The position numbers and the translations under genes were made by a program. From Harmonia axyridis (lineage: Eukaryota; Arthropoda; Insecta; Coleoptera; Coccinellidae), in the NCBI RefSeq assembly GCF_914767665.1, contig NC_059504.1:17362501-17426500 (forward strand): DNA of 64,000 nucleotides, read 5' to 3'. Positions 44,165 through 56,489 of this stretch are shown here, in pieces. Position 1 is the first letter of the stretch; each line of letters opens with the position of its first letter. The notes beneath the pieces are model-generated. The model had not been told where the DNA came from. It made no database searches and saw only the letters and a list, made by a program, of their open reading frames with translations.

Positions 44165-45124
44165 TACAGGGTGAGTCAAAAATGTGTACAGAGCTGTCTG
44201 GGGGCGAAATTACCATGAAAAATGAGTATAGTTTAAAGAATAAACTCAAGGCCCAAAATGCATATTAAGGGAGATAATCCTTCCAAAGCTGATAAAATCA
44301 AAAAACTCCTCCGCATAACTTCTAAATGGAGAATGCCACCAGATTGAAATTCCGTGCATAAATGTATGTTGTTAAAATACATTCTTTTATTACACTTCTA
44401 CATTTCTGCTATTGTTATAAAGGGTGTTTTCAGAGGGTGAGTCAAAATTAAGAACAGAATTGTTCATGGCCTGCTAAAATATCGTTATCGATTATTTTTG
44501 CGATGAATAAATCTGCTGTCATCATGTGACTACAAAAACTCAAATATCTCGAAAACGGTTCAATTTTTTGTATTTGGATAGGAGTATCTTTTTCATGTAA
44601 TTTTCTCCGATCCGGTGAATGCTCCTATTTTTTCACCAAAACGAATACAACGAAAGAAGTTGTCCCAAAAAATCATGACCCACCCTCTGAAAACACCCTT
44701 TATAACACTGTCAGAAATGTAGAAGTATAATACACAAATGAATTTCAACAACATGCATCGATTATTCTCTTTCATATATGGTTGGATTTGAGTTAAATAT
44801 TGTAAGAATAGTATTCATTTTGTATAATACTAGTCGTAAGTTTTTGAAATGTTTTAAATCCTTGATATGATGTTGCTGAGCTTATATGTATTCACCCAAT
44901 AACTATGAAATACAATATCTGTTCAAATATATTTATGCACGATATTTCAATTTGGTGGCATTCACTGTTTAGAAGTTATGCGGAGAAATTTTTTAATTTT
45001 ATCAACTTCGGAAGGATATATCTCCCTTAATATGTATTTTGGGCCATAAGTTTATTCATCAAACTTTACTTCAATGTACTATCACCTCCAGAAAGCTCGA
45101 TACACATTTTTGACTCACCCTGTA
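44165..45124. mobile_element. long palindromic MITE, family P1, complete with inner palindrome
   Basis: TA, then cagggtgagtcaaaaatgtg at the left; cacatttttgactcaccctg, then TA at the right. The outer arms match inward for about 180-230 bp (gggcccaaaatgcatattaa against aatatgtattttgggcca). An inner pair, aaagggtgttttcagagggt at 44,421 and accctctgaaaacacccttt at 44,682, forms a second nested palindrome. No transposase. Other copies: 57,978-58,723 and the fragment at 833-937. Confidence 0.9.
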
Positions 45125-47393
45125 TAACATTGTGCTTAAAGTCGTAATTATATGTTTTCATGTTACACATTGGCTTTGCATGAACCCCAAAAAAATCCTG
45201 ATTGAACAATTTTAAGTGCTTTTCGTCGATATATTTTTAGATTTTACATATTTTGAAGCATTCCAAAGGATATTGAATTTTTCGCTAAAAAGTGTAAATT
45301 TGTAATAAGCCGAAACTTCAACCACCTTCAAATTTACACATTTTGAGTTTATTTACCTAAACCAACAAAAATTAACTATTCAACTCTAGAGCAAAACTTA
45401 ATAGGAACCGACAAATCCCACCACGATCTTCCGAGCAATCTTCCCTTAATAATCCAACACAGTTTTTTTCCATTAAAACCGAAAATTCTAAATCCATAAA
45501 ACGGTTACGCCACAATACCATTAAGATTCAAATTACAACCAGCAGTCATTCTCAACCGACAGAGCATCAGCGCTTTCACCTCTCGATACATATATCCGAA
45601 ATAACAAAAGGGGGATGCTTCCATACCTCCGGTAAAAAACACACGTGTTTGAATTTCTCACGGTTATAGAAATCCCAAACATCTCTCTTCTAATGGTGGC
45701 CCGTAAGTGTGTTCCAATTTTTCATTGAAATCGAGCGGTATTTTTTTAAGCGGTCACCAACCACCACAATTGACTTCATGGACTCTCCTACCCCCTAATA
45801 TCCCCGCAAAAAACCATCCCCTAATGTCGAAGAATATCGCATGCAAAATGTGAGGATTTATAAGTTAAGTATAAGGTTCTTTAAACCGCATTTCTGAAAC
45901 TTTTCGTGATCCTTTTGATGCTGCACGCTTCCATTCATGGCTGCCCCATATTAATTTACATAATGCACGGAATGGATGCAAGAAAAGACATTTCGCCATT
46001 TTTTTTTACGTTGGCCTCTTTGACTCTGCCTTATAAACATTTTATCATGCGAGAAGTTGAACAGCTGCCCTTATGTTGATCATGTAAGATTTATACGTTC
46101 CTAAAAGTCCGTATTACGACCTATAAAAATTGATTTCTTGTAGTGGCCGTAACGTATTTTATGCCCTTTGTGGATGCGAAAAATTGAAATTTATATCGGC
46201 GAGTGGGTTTGTTGTTTCGTATAGATTTTGGCATATCTCGAAATATATGGAAGATATCATTTTTTTTCTTCTGAATTCTATTGTTTCAATACCTATTTAC
46301 AAAAATAATTTAAATTGTTCTGACTATCGTAACTTACACACGACAAAATTAGGGGAATGGACAAAATCTCAACGAAGTTTGTAATTCATTTTGTCTTGAA
46401 TCCTTCGGTCGATTTTAGCAATTATTTATTCACATTGTAGTTTGATTCCTCAGGAACATACATATACAGATACCGTCCTCAGTTATTCCGTTTTTTGTCA
46501 TAATATAGAGACGAACAAAAAAAGTGAAAATTAAGCGTTTATTTTGAACACCCTGTGCAGTGAATCGTTGACATCTGAGAATTTTTACGTGCACTCAGAT
46601 GTGTTCTCATTTTTTCTGAACACTTCTTCCTTTTATCAATAGCGATATCTTAATATTAAAAGAAATTAATTAATAATCGAAGCTCTTAATGTGAATTTCA
46701 TTATTACACCTAAACAAAAGTAAGTACATGTTTCACTAGGTAGCAAAGTACTAAATTTGACTGCCGAGCGTACCGAGGCTAGAAATTCAGCCAAGGCAGT
46801 CAATCTATTTTGCTGTCGAGTTGACCATATAACTTTTTCTTTGATTGTTCATAATGATATATGTAAAATATTTTAATCGTGAGTTATTAAAATTCCCACA
46901 ATCTTTTATTTTTCCTGTAGTGATAAATTAAAACGAAATTTGATAGAAATTGCAATTGCTGGAATAGTTCGTATTGTGGACAGAGATAGCGACTTAAAAG
47001 TACTTACTCCTCCAGACATAAAGGAGATGGCGAAAAATATTCGCTGTCAGAAAATGTCGAATGTTTTAATCGCATTGAGAATAATCTATTTGCTGCCTAT
47101 AATAGGCAAGATAGTTGTTACTTTGCTGCCTAGGTAGAAAAAGTAATACACTGCTGATTTATATGTATCTGCAAAATCAATAGTTGCTGTCAATCGTAGA
47201 AAAACATCGTTTTCTGAATACTGACGTTCATAATCACCATATTTATATTTTTATTAATTAATTAATTAATTAATTTCATTATATTGCTTAATAATCACCA
47301 TACTTGCAGCTTCGTGAATGTCTCTAAGTGTGAAGATATCTACTATCTGAACCCATTTGAATATTTCTATTGTTATATTATAGAAAAACTTCG
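45125..47393. other. single-copy DNA, no gene supported
   Basis: No coding region, tRNA or known element. 45,350-45,980 is C-rich on the plus strand and looks like intron or intergenic unique DNA. A hairpin ttgactgcc/ggcagtcaa lies at 46,758-46,803. An (aatt)n microsatellite lies at 47,250-47,274. Confidence 0.4.
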
Positions 47394-47401
47394 ATGCTGA
47401 T

Positions 47402-48229
47402 TAGAGATACAAGGCTTGGCTTGATTTTCAAGCTACTTGGCTTGAGCTTGACTTGATTTCAAGTCAAGCTCAACTCAAGTAGTAGTTTTTCAATCTCAAG
47501 TTCAGTCAAGTATTTATTTATCAAGTACTTGAATCATATCAAGCTACTTGATTTTTAGCAGTTTTATTGTGTTGTGTCACATCAATAAAAAATGATGGAA
47601 TGAGAAGGAAAAAAAACTTTTATTTTACAAACTTATTGTATTAAAAAACCGAAAATATCAACTTTTTTGGAATAGAAACATAAATTAAAATCCTATAAAT
47701 CATAAAAAATAATAAAAAAATTAAGTTTTTTAATATTGAGAAACCTCCAGGCTTTGTTTGATATCATAATTTTCCATCCAGGATCTAAGACACATCAGGC
47801 ATCTTATAGATTTGTCGCCTAACCTATTACGGGTTTTTGTAACTGTAAGAGCAGCTCTGGAAAATTGTCTTTCAACAGGAGCTGAAGATGCTGGCCTTGA
47901 TAAAAAATCCTTGGCCAATTTAGCCAAGTTTGGAAAGATAATTCTGAAACTACCAAAATCTACCAACAAATTTCATAGAAATGTGAGAAAACTCAGAAAA
48001 CTACTAATAAAGTCACAGTGGCGACTGCTTCAGTCTCTCGACGCTCGAGGAATCCCCTTATTTAGTCGAAGCGTGCACGAGATTGCAGAAATATAAGCCG
48101 TGCAAGTAGCTTGATATAAAGTCAAGTAATAAATATCTAAAATCAAGTCAAGTCAAGCTCAAATATGCAATTTTTCACGAGCTTGATTTTCAATTCAAGT
48201 AGTTTGCTACTTAGCTTGATGAATCCCTA
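47402..48229 (-). mobile_element. hAT element, 828 bp, with 8-bp target-site duplication
   Basis: The duplication atgctgat flanks the element exactly (47,394-47,401 and 48,230-48,237). The ends tagagatac... and ...gaatcccta are imperfect inverted repeats (tag-gat-c). Both subterminal zones (47,410-47,530 and 48,105-48,225) are crowded with caagt/caagctacttg motifs in both orientations, as expected for hAT transposase binding sites. The inside retains only the end of the transposase gene. Confidence 0.92.
47730..47969 (-). pseudogene. hAT transposase C-terminal dimerisation domain
   Basis: The minus-strand frame reads FPNLAKLAKDFLSRPASSAPVERQFSRAALTVTKTRNRLGDKSIRCLMCLRSWMEN. It contains the diagnostic hAT C-terminal signature (PASSAPVER-FS-A, then TK-RNRL). 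In the family this domain mediates transposase dimerisation. Sequence upstream on the minus strand (to about 48,095) is open only in pieces, and the RNase H-like core and zinc finger are absent. The element is an internally deleted, non-autonomous derivative. Confidence 0.9.
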
Positions 48230-48627
48230 ATGCTGATACTCGTGGTATCGCTAAGCCTTGAAGTTTGTCGTAATAAGGATAGATACCACAGAAGCTTCAT
48301 GGACCACGGTCACAAACAATAAAAATTTTACAATAGTCATAGACAACTATATTTTTTTCACTCAAACCTCATAATTGAAATTAATATTAATTAAAAAAAA
48401 AGACAATTCACTGTTCATTACACAACTACGAACTATATTACGCTTACCATTAGTTTTCCTTTGCCAAGACTTAATGACAGAATTATTACCCACAAGAGGT
48501 AATAATTTGTTCCATCCCTTCCTACAAATTACTACGTGTAATAACCACTAACTTCGGCCTACGGTTAAATAGACTGGCCTTTCCTGAAAACTGTCGAAAC
48601 CTAGGTGAAATTTAGATGACCCTAACG
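48230..48627. other. no gene seen
   Basis: Unassigned sequence between the hAT target duplication and the mariner-derived tandem array. It includes a gaggtaataatttg/attattacccacaagaggta local repeat near 48,485-48,510. Confidence 0.4.
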
Positions 48628-51600
48628 ACTCATATCATTTCACATTTAATGGAAATGGCCTATGTAAAACTCGAAATTTTCGTTTTAACAATATTTGCTG
48701 CTCACCCTTCTGATTTAGAGGCGTGTGTACTTATTTCCTGTGTGGGGGTTATGGAAAGAACTAATTGGACCTGAGGTGGCCCCAAGAGTTCTACAAATAT
48801 GCGTAACTGCACACCTCTCTTGACAATTTACGCACAATTCTATCAGAACTGTTAATCTTCATTGCAATATTTCGACCAGGTTATTTGTGGTTAGTTGTAT
48901 CATTGTATTTTGTGTGCTTTAGTTGATGAGGTACATAATATGTCTTTCTTACCTCTGCTTAATAATCAATGCATTTAGAACCTGTGAGGTCATGCAGCGA
49001 AGAGCATGAGGTAAAGATTTTTATTTCAGTTGGTATTTACTTAACGTATTTACCTTTTTCACACTTTCATTAGGGAAATGTTATGATTTTTAGTTTGATT
49101 TGAATTAAAGTTTCTGTTGTTTTTACCTCACTTTCAAACGTTCCAGGAATATTGAATTAATATGTTTGATAAGCAGGTGTCTCATAAAGAAGAAGCCATT
49201 TAGTATATTTCTAACATTGTATAAAATAAAAAAACATGGTCAAATTGAATGGATTGCACTTTTAACTGCTTGACCAGCCAGCTTATGCTCCAGATCTGGC
49301 TCCTGGAAGCCAGATCTGGAGCAACAAACAAGTAATCACTGGTGATTACTTGTTTGTTGCACTGTTGCAGACCTCAAAATGATGCTCCAGGGAAATAAAT
49401 TTGGCTCTAATGAAGAAGTGATTGTCGAGTTTGAAGCATATTTCCAAAACAAAGACGAATCTTTCAATAGTAGTATGAAGATGCCTATGTTGACGAATTA
49501 GTCGAATTTTAAAGGAAAAATGTGTTCTTACTGGTCAGGCAAGTAACTTATTGAGTCAAGTTTTAGACACGCAAAATTGCGACCTCTATCAGAACTATGA
49601 AAGTGTGAATCTTCACTCTAACGACTCATATCATTTCACATTTAATGGGAATGGCCTATGTAAAACTCGAAATTTTCGTTTCAACAATATTTGCTGCTCA
49701 CCCTTCTGATTTAGAGGCGTGTGTACTTATTTCCTGTGTGGGGGTTATGGAAAGAACTAATTGGACCTGAGGTGGCCCCAAGAGTTCTACAAATATGCGT
49801 AACTGCACACCTCTCTTGACAATTTACGCACAATTCTATCAGAACTGTTAATCTTCATTGCAATATTTCGACCAGGTTATTTGTGGTTAGTTGTATCATT
49901 GTATTTTCGTGTGCTTTGGTTGATGAGGTACCTAATGTGTTTTTTGTTACCTGTGCTCAATAATCAATGCATTTAGGACCTGTGAGGTCATGCAGCGATT
50001 ACAAGAGCTTGAGGTATCTTTACCTCAGAAACTTTCATTTCAGTTTGTGTTTACGTATTTACCTTTTTCACACAAAATGTTATGATTTTTAGTTCGATTT
50101 GAATTAAATTTTCTGTTGTCTTTATCATACTTTTAGACGTTCCTGGACTATTGAATTAAAATGGTTAATAAACAAATGTCTCATTAAGAAGAAGCCATTT
50201 CGTATATTTCTAATAATGTGTAAAATAGAAAACCATGGTCAAATTGAATGGATTGCACTTTTAACAGCTTAATAATAATTATATATAACCACTCAAGCTC
50301 ATGCTCCAGATCAGGTCCCCAGTGATAACTGGTTTGTTGCAGACCTCAAAAGAATGATCCAGGGAAAGATATTTGGCTCTAATGATGAAGTGATTGCCTA
50401 TCGACATTGAAAACTATTTTGAAAACAAAGACGAATCTTTCACAAGAAAGGATTTTGAAATGTTAAAGGAGTGTTGGAGTACAAGTATGAAAGATGCCTA
50501 TGTTGACGAATAAGATGGTTTTTAAAGGAAAAATGTGTTTCTACTGGTCAGGCATGTGACTTATTGAGTGAAGTTTCATACTCGCAAAATTGCGACTTCT
50601 ATCAGAACTGTGGAAGTGTGAATCTTCATTGCAATATTTTGACCACCCGTTTGTGGTTAGTTGTATCATTGTATTGTCGTGTGCTTTAGTTGATGAGGTA
50701 CATAATATGTTTTTTGTTACCTGTGCTCAATAATCAATGCATTTAAAACCTGTGAGATCATGCAGCGAAGAGCTTGAGGTAAAGATTTTTATTTCAGTAG
50801 GTAGTTATTCAACGTATTTACCTTTTTCACACTTTCATTAGGGAAATGTTATGATTTGTAGTTTGATTTGAATTAAATTTTCTGTTGTTTTTACCCTACT
50901 TTCAAACGTTCCAGGAATATTGAATTGATAGGTTTAATAACCAGATGTCTCATAAAGAAGAAGCCATTTCCTATATTCCTGATAATGTGTAAAATAGAAA
51001 ACCATGATCAAATTGAATGGATTGCACTATTAACAGCTTAATAATTATATATAATAATAATAATATATAACCACCCAGCTTATGCTCCAGATCAGGTCCC
51101 CAGTGATAACTGGTTTGTTGCAGACCTCAAAAGAATGATCCAGGGAAAGATATTTGGCTCTAATGATGAAGTGATTGTCTATCGACATTGAAAACTATTT
51201 TGAAGACAAAGACGAATCTTTCACAAGAAAGGATTTTGAAATGTTAAAGGAGTGTTGGAGTACAAGTATGAAAGATGCCTATCTTGACGAATATGATGGA
51301 TTTTAAAGGAAAAATGTGTTTCTACTGGTCAGGCATGTGACTTATTGAGTGAAGTTTGATACTCGCAAAATTGCGACTTCTATCAGAACTGTGGAAGTGT
51401 GAATCTTCATTGCAATATTTTGACCACCCTGTTTGTGGTTAGTTGTACCATTGTATTTTCGTGTGCTTTAATTGATGAGGTACATAATATGTTTTTTGTT
51501 ACCTGTGCTCAATAATCATCATTTAAGACTGTGAGGTCATGCAGCGAAGAGCTTGAGGTAAAGATTTTGATTTCAGTAGGTATTTACTTAACGTATTTAC

Positions 51601-52340
51601 CTTTTTCACACTTTCATTAGGGAAATGTTATGATTTGTAGTTCGATTTGAATTACATTTTCTGTTGTTTTTACCTTACTTTCAAACATATTGAATTGATA
51701 TGTTTAATAACCAAATGTCTCATAAAGAAGAAGCCATTTCCTATATTTCTGATAATGTGTAAAATAGAAAACCATGGTCAAATTGAATAGATTGCACTTT
51801 TGACCAGCTTATGCTCCAGATCTGGTTACTGTTTTGTTGCAGACCTCAAAATAATACTCCAGGGAAAGAAATTTGCCTCTAATGAAGAAGTGATCGCGGA
51901 AATTGAAGCCTATTTTGAAAAAAAAACGATAAGATAAAGTTTTGAAATGATAGAGGAGCAACAAGTACAAGTATGAAGATGCTTATGTGGAGGAATAAGT
52001 GGGATTTTAAAGGAAAAATGTGTTTCTACTGCTCAGGCATGTGACTTATTGAGTGAAGTTTCATATACGCAAAATTGCGACTTCTATCAGAATTCTGAAA
52101 GTGTGAATCTTCATTGCAATATTTTGACCACCCTGTTTGTGGTTAGTTGTATAATTGTATTTTTGTGTTGTTGATGAGGTACCTAATATGTTTTTTGTTA
52201 CCTGTGCTTAATAATCAATGGAGTTAGGGCCTGAGAGCTCTTGCAATGATCACAAAAGCTTGAGGTAAAGATTTTATTTCAGTTGGTGTTTATTTTGGGT
52301 ATTTACCTTTTTCACACTATCATTAGGAGAATGTTATGAT
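48628..52340 (+). repeat. higher-order tandem array made from a mariner 3' end
   Basis: Each unit carries a decayed mariner C-terminal coding end (tatgctccagat at 49,285, 50,301, 51,081 and 51,810; translation like YAPDLAP-D-W then ADLKRM-QGK-FGSN-EV). It then carries a 3' flank with tgcgacttctatcagaac, ttgtggttagttgtatcatt, aatcaatgcatttag, gtgaggtcatgcagcg, tatttacctttttcacac, and aagaagaagccatttc. Spacings are 1,015, 781 and 729 bp. The longer unit has an extra ~260-bp block (aacgactcatatcatttcac ... gcacacctctcttgac) present at 48,628 and 49,619. No unit keeps an intact frame. Confidence 0.9.
49287..49360. repeat. two adjoining near-perfect hairpins in the tandem array
   Basis: 49,287-49,322: gctccagatctggct, six-base loop, agccagatctggagc. 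49,321-49,360: 19-bp arms gcaacaaacaagtaatcac and gtgattacttgtttgttgc around two bases. Sister units have simple sequence here, so both hairpins are new in this unit. Confidence 0.95.
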
Positions 52341-52344
52341 TTGA

Positions 52345-52905
52345 ATTAATTTTCTATTGCCTTTACCTAATTCATCTAATTGCGGTATACTTGTCCAACC
52401 ATCGAATTGCTTCAACCAATTGGAGTGAATAACAGTAGATGGTGCTTTAAACGTACCTGGTGTATTGCCAAGTGTCTCATTACGAACTAGCAATTTCTTT
52501 TTTTTTATTTCTTATAATGTGTAAAATGAAAGAAATTCTTGTTAAAATATTAACTTGAAGGTTCTCTTCAATTTTTTGAGGTGACTCACAATTCAATTTT
52601 ACTCAAACGATCAGAAAATTCATATTTTTCATAAACCCTTGGTATGAATTATGAATCATCACACCAGTGCTTGCTCAATTTTTTTTTTGATATCTTTTTT
52701 GTATTTTTTATGATTCTATGACGCTATCAGTACGAAATTGCGTTACAGGCTCTAAATTCTTCATAACATTTCCAGGATGACGTACGGATGACACCACCAG
52801 TCTCGCCACCAGTAACATACACTTTTTTTCTTGCTGATCAAAAGCAGCAACACATCGTCGATTTCGAACGCTGTATGGATTTTTCTCGTTGATATATGAC
52901 AGTGA
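52345..52905. other. no gene seen
   Basis: Unassigned DNA between the array and the next mariner piece. The 68-codon minus frame at 52,914-52,708 has no motif. A repeat R-G-like module (tttttatgattctatgacgc) lies near 52,705. Confidence 0.35.
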
Positions 52906-52909
52906 ATAA

Positions 52910-53290
52910 GACATTAACTACAGACTACACTGCTGAGTCAAAGAAAGCATCAGCTGAGTGAAAAACAGTCCAAAAGCGACCAAAATCTCAATCATCAGCT
53001 GGTAAGGTTATGGCATCCACATTTTGGGACGTGCATGGTGAATAATTCATTGACCATCTTGACAAAGGTGAATCTATAAACAGTGATTATCTCATGATGT
53101 TATTGGATCGATTGAGATCAGAAATTAAGAAAAAAATTTCCTCAGATGCAAAAAAAAAGTATTCTGTTTCACCAAGATCTCTTCATCATGAATCGATGAA
53201 AACCATAGTCAATTGAATGAATTTGCTCTTCAAACTGCTGACCACCCAGCTCATTCTCAGATTTGGATCTTGGTCATTACTGATTATCAA
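52910..53290 (+). pseudogene. mariner transposase, middle portion
   Basis: Interrupted frames read YTAESKKASAE, KTVQKRPKSQSSAGKVMASTFWDVHGE, FIDHLDKGESINSDYLMMLLDRLRSEIKKKISSDAKKKYSVSPR and then the ESMKTIVN-NEFALQTADHPAHSQIW block. This is the mariner region from after the first catalytic Asp to just before the HPPYSPDLAP motif. The last 80 bp match the start of the tandem-array unit (gaaaaccat-gtcaattgaa). So this piece is the coding sequence that would precede the array unit in an intact element. Confidence 0.75.
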
Positions 53291-53329
53291 CAGAAAATTT
53301 TGTACAAAGCTTGATTAGTTTATTCCATT

Positions 53330-54290
53330 ATATAATTTTTATAGCCAGTATAGTATTGGTTATTTCTTTTTCAATAATCCTTTCGAATTTTTATGTTTCT
53401 GATAAAGTGATCAGCTTGAAATTGTTATTTCATGTCAGTGCGCAAAATATCAACTTTGTTTAGTCGTTACAGATATATTATGTTATTTTTCTAGATTTTC
53501 TTCTTGAATTTTCTATGATTTTCATTAAATGCTAAAATAGTTTTTTTCCTGACAAGTGCGGGAAAGACACTTTCCGCAAGAGTTAGAAACAACATTTTTT
53601 TCTACAAGCGCTTGAAATAAATTGAAACTTAAAAAATTTGATTAGTTGACATACACATGAATGACGTTCTTCTGCATGTCTTTACCATAGTTATCTCATC
53701 CTTGATGTTAATTGGGCGTTCGGTGCATAGAGACCTGAGTAATTATTCAATTAATTTCTTAATATTTGCGTTCGGAAAAATCAACTGCTTTAGTTATAAT
53801 CCTGACAGGTGTGAAAAGTTATATTTTTCAGCAAGAGACTGCAGTCTCCGCTTCGCGTCGTTCGGTCAAGCTGTCGAGTGCGGAAAAGGCACTTTCCACA
53901 CCAGTTAGAAACAATATTTTTCCTACAAGCTTAAATGAAACACTTTAACGGAGAGTTTTCGTCTTGATACCAACTGACGTTATAAGAAATTATATTTTTG
54001 TGGGCTCAGCCGCATAGAGAAACTTTTGAATGTTATGATTGGCGCATATAGAGACTTACCAAAATATTATGATTGATGCGACTCTTTAATATTTGCGTGC
54101 CGAAAAAACCATTGCTATTCATTTTTCGCATGCATATACGTGCGGAAAGGACTTTTTTCCGCAAGAATTTGGAAAATTACTACTTTCCAAACTTCAATGC
54201 GTGTGGAAAGTAATACTTTCGAAACGCTAGTAGGAAAACAATATTTCGAACGGCTATATTCACGGAATTCTACTCGAATTTTGCCCATTA
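53330..54290 (+). repeat. repeat R-G, copy 2, with three short palindromic modules
   Basis: 53,390-53,530 matches modules at 18,950-19,070. A palindromic string of the type tgcggaaaggcactttccgca, followed by agttagaaacaa, occurs at about 53,556, 53,879 and 54,142 (variants). The block ends aacaatatttcgaacggcta, as does copy 1 at 19,170. Confidence 0.6.
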
Positions 54291-55090
54291 ACGAATCAAC
54301 CTAGCACAAATGCTCTTCTGAAATGTACCTTCATTAAAATTGAGGAATCATTATGAGAATATTCGACTAATATTTCAAACAGCGGCACTTATTGAATTTG
54401 AGCCTGGTGCTGACCGTATAAATGATGCAATTACGTGTGCAAATGAGAAAATCATCGAGTGAGCCATGGCCGTACACTGCAATTCGTTATAAATTACATT
54501 GTATAAGGTCAGTTTGTTAGAGTAATCCGATATTCCAGATTGTATCATTTATCCAGATAATCTGCACTAGTCAAAACAAGTGCAAATAAACTCCTTATTA
54601 AAAGTTACGATTGGCAAATTCCATGGGAAATTATTTCGCGAGTCGTATGCTCAGTCGAATTCAAGGATATTGGGAGATGAAATAATTAGTGCAAGAAGGC
54701 TCTCATCTTTCGGGAGTTCTATGGAGTTAGTTGGCGGCTTGTCTAGCTTTTGCATGCGTTATACAGTATGCCAAAAAAGTCACGAAACAAGCCTATAATT
54801 TTTGTACGCACTTGTGGATTCTTATTTTCAAAAGCAGGTTACAATATGCATTTTTTAATTTAATATTTGTCATTCCTAAAATTTTTTTTTCAAATGGTAA
54901 TAATTTGAATTGTGATATATCAAATTAAAGGTCATTCGATTACCCATTCAACGGTGTGACCAAAACGAAAATTGGTTATGCCGTTTCTTCATTGAAACAT
55001 TAGAAATGAATGAACAATTTTTGATTGTAGCGTACTGCAATCAGGTCATAATTTTTGTACAAATGATTATTGAGGAAAATCCTCCCATAT
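54291..55090. other. no gene seen
   Basis: No coding region supported. The frames at 54,580-54,928 overlap each other and lack motifs. Confidence 0.4.
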
Positions 55091-55094
55091 AACT

Positions 55095-56260
55095 ATTCAG
55101 GGTGATTCACTGCAATGGTCCATTAAACGTTTATGGAAAACTAATCATTGTTTTGAGCTGAATAGTTGCATATGTTGGGGTTTGAGACAATGATCTTCCT
55201 CCCTGAAATATTTTTAGACTTGTATGACCGTTTATGCCAGAAACAGTCTACTACTTCCCTTATTCAAATGGCACACCCATTATATTATTGCATCATTATG
55301 TAGCTTATTTGAAGATAATTTCAGCAATATTTCATAACGTTGGTAACTACTCAACGGTTCATGAGTTAGTGGGATTCTAATGAAAAATTGGTGGCGATGA
55401 GGACTGACAGTTTTTTGAATATTTCTGTTGTTAGTTTTGACCAAAAATGTACGGGGTGTTAATAAGATGATCATGAACTTGAACAATCCAAATTCAGCAA
55501 AACTCAAGGTTTTCAAATTACAAACATACAAACTATATTTTTTATTCCTTTAGACAATTCTACGTATTAAAAGATGGGGTTACTAAAGCAAACCCAATAC
55601 CTAAAATGGAAACTTTGAGAGTTATAGAGGAAGAACTTTGAATGAGGATAAACTGCAACTTTTAACTGAGTGGAAGGAAGCTGTGACTCCTGGAAAACAA
55701 AGAAAGAGATTGATATTCTGTGTTTTGATAACTAAATTGGGCGTTTCATGAATTGTAATTAATTCTTCGTTGAGATTGTTGAGATTCGATAGACCAGTAA
55801 AAATTTTCAAACAAAATACGAATGAAAAATCATACATGAAATGTCCGAATTTTAGTTTCTTTCTGTGTTTTTTAGAAGTCACGGGTTGCTTCCACTAAGA
55901 AATTACGGTTTATCCTCATTTATTGTTCTTCCTTGATAACTATTAAACTAACTTAATAAGTTTTCATTTTAGATATAGGGTTAGGTTAAGTAGGCCCCCT
56001 ACGTAGAATTGACTAAAAAAATAAAAAATATAGATTGTAGTTTGTAATTCTTGAGTTTTGATGAATTTGAGATGTCCAAGCCCATAATATCTCATGAACA
56101 CCTTGCAAATTTTTTATGCAAACCGAAAACAGTCTTATAATAATACGTATTAGCAGAATCGAAAATTAAAAAGAATTTTTCGAAAAGTCCTCCACGAAGC
56201 CATTTTTTTCATAAGAATTCCATTAACTCATGACCGTTGATTTTTTACCACAGTTTGGGG
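55095..56260 (+). mobile_element. MITE-like repeat family P3, second copy, partly palindromic
   Basis: The left part matches 11,606-12,090 (cagggtgattcactgcaatg and on). At 56,185-56,235 the string gccatttttttcataagaat with ttaactcatgacc mirrors ggttcatgagttagtgggat at 55,359. This suggests a foldback structure with a ~700-bp loop. Confidence 0.55.
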
Positions 56261-56414
56261 CATTTTATAGCTTCGAAGAATTTTTCTCTGACTCAATGAG
56301 TCTAATCTTTTTGTTTCTTATATTGTTTGAATTATTTTATAATAATTTTTTTGATATGATGCTTTTCCTTGGATTGTAATATCTTATAAAATCAGTACTC
56401 ATTTGTTAATTAAT

Positions 56415-56482
56415 GCTAATAGTTAATCAATCCACTATTCGTCGTATTATAGACAAATTTGAAAATAGTTTTACTCACAAGC
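56415..56482 (+). pseudogene. mariner-like N-terminal fragment
   Basis: Reads VNQSTIRRIIDKFENS, the second helix-turn-helix segment of the mariner-like group that starts MERYTL. The same DNA (ctattcgtcgtattatagac) recurs at 60,655. Only about 20 codons remain. Confidence 0.65.
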
Positions 56483-56489
56483 CTTCAAA

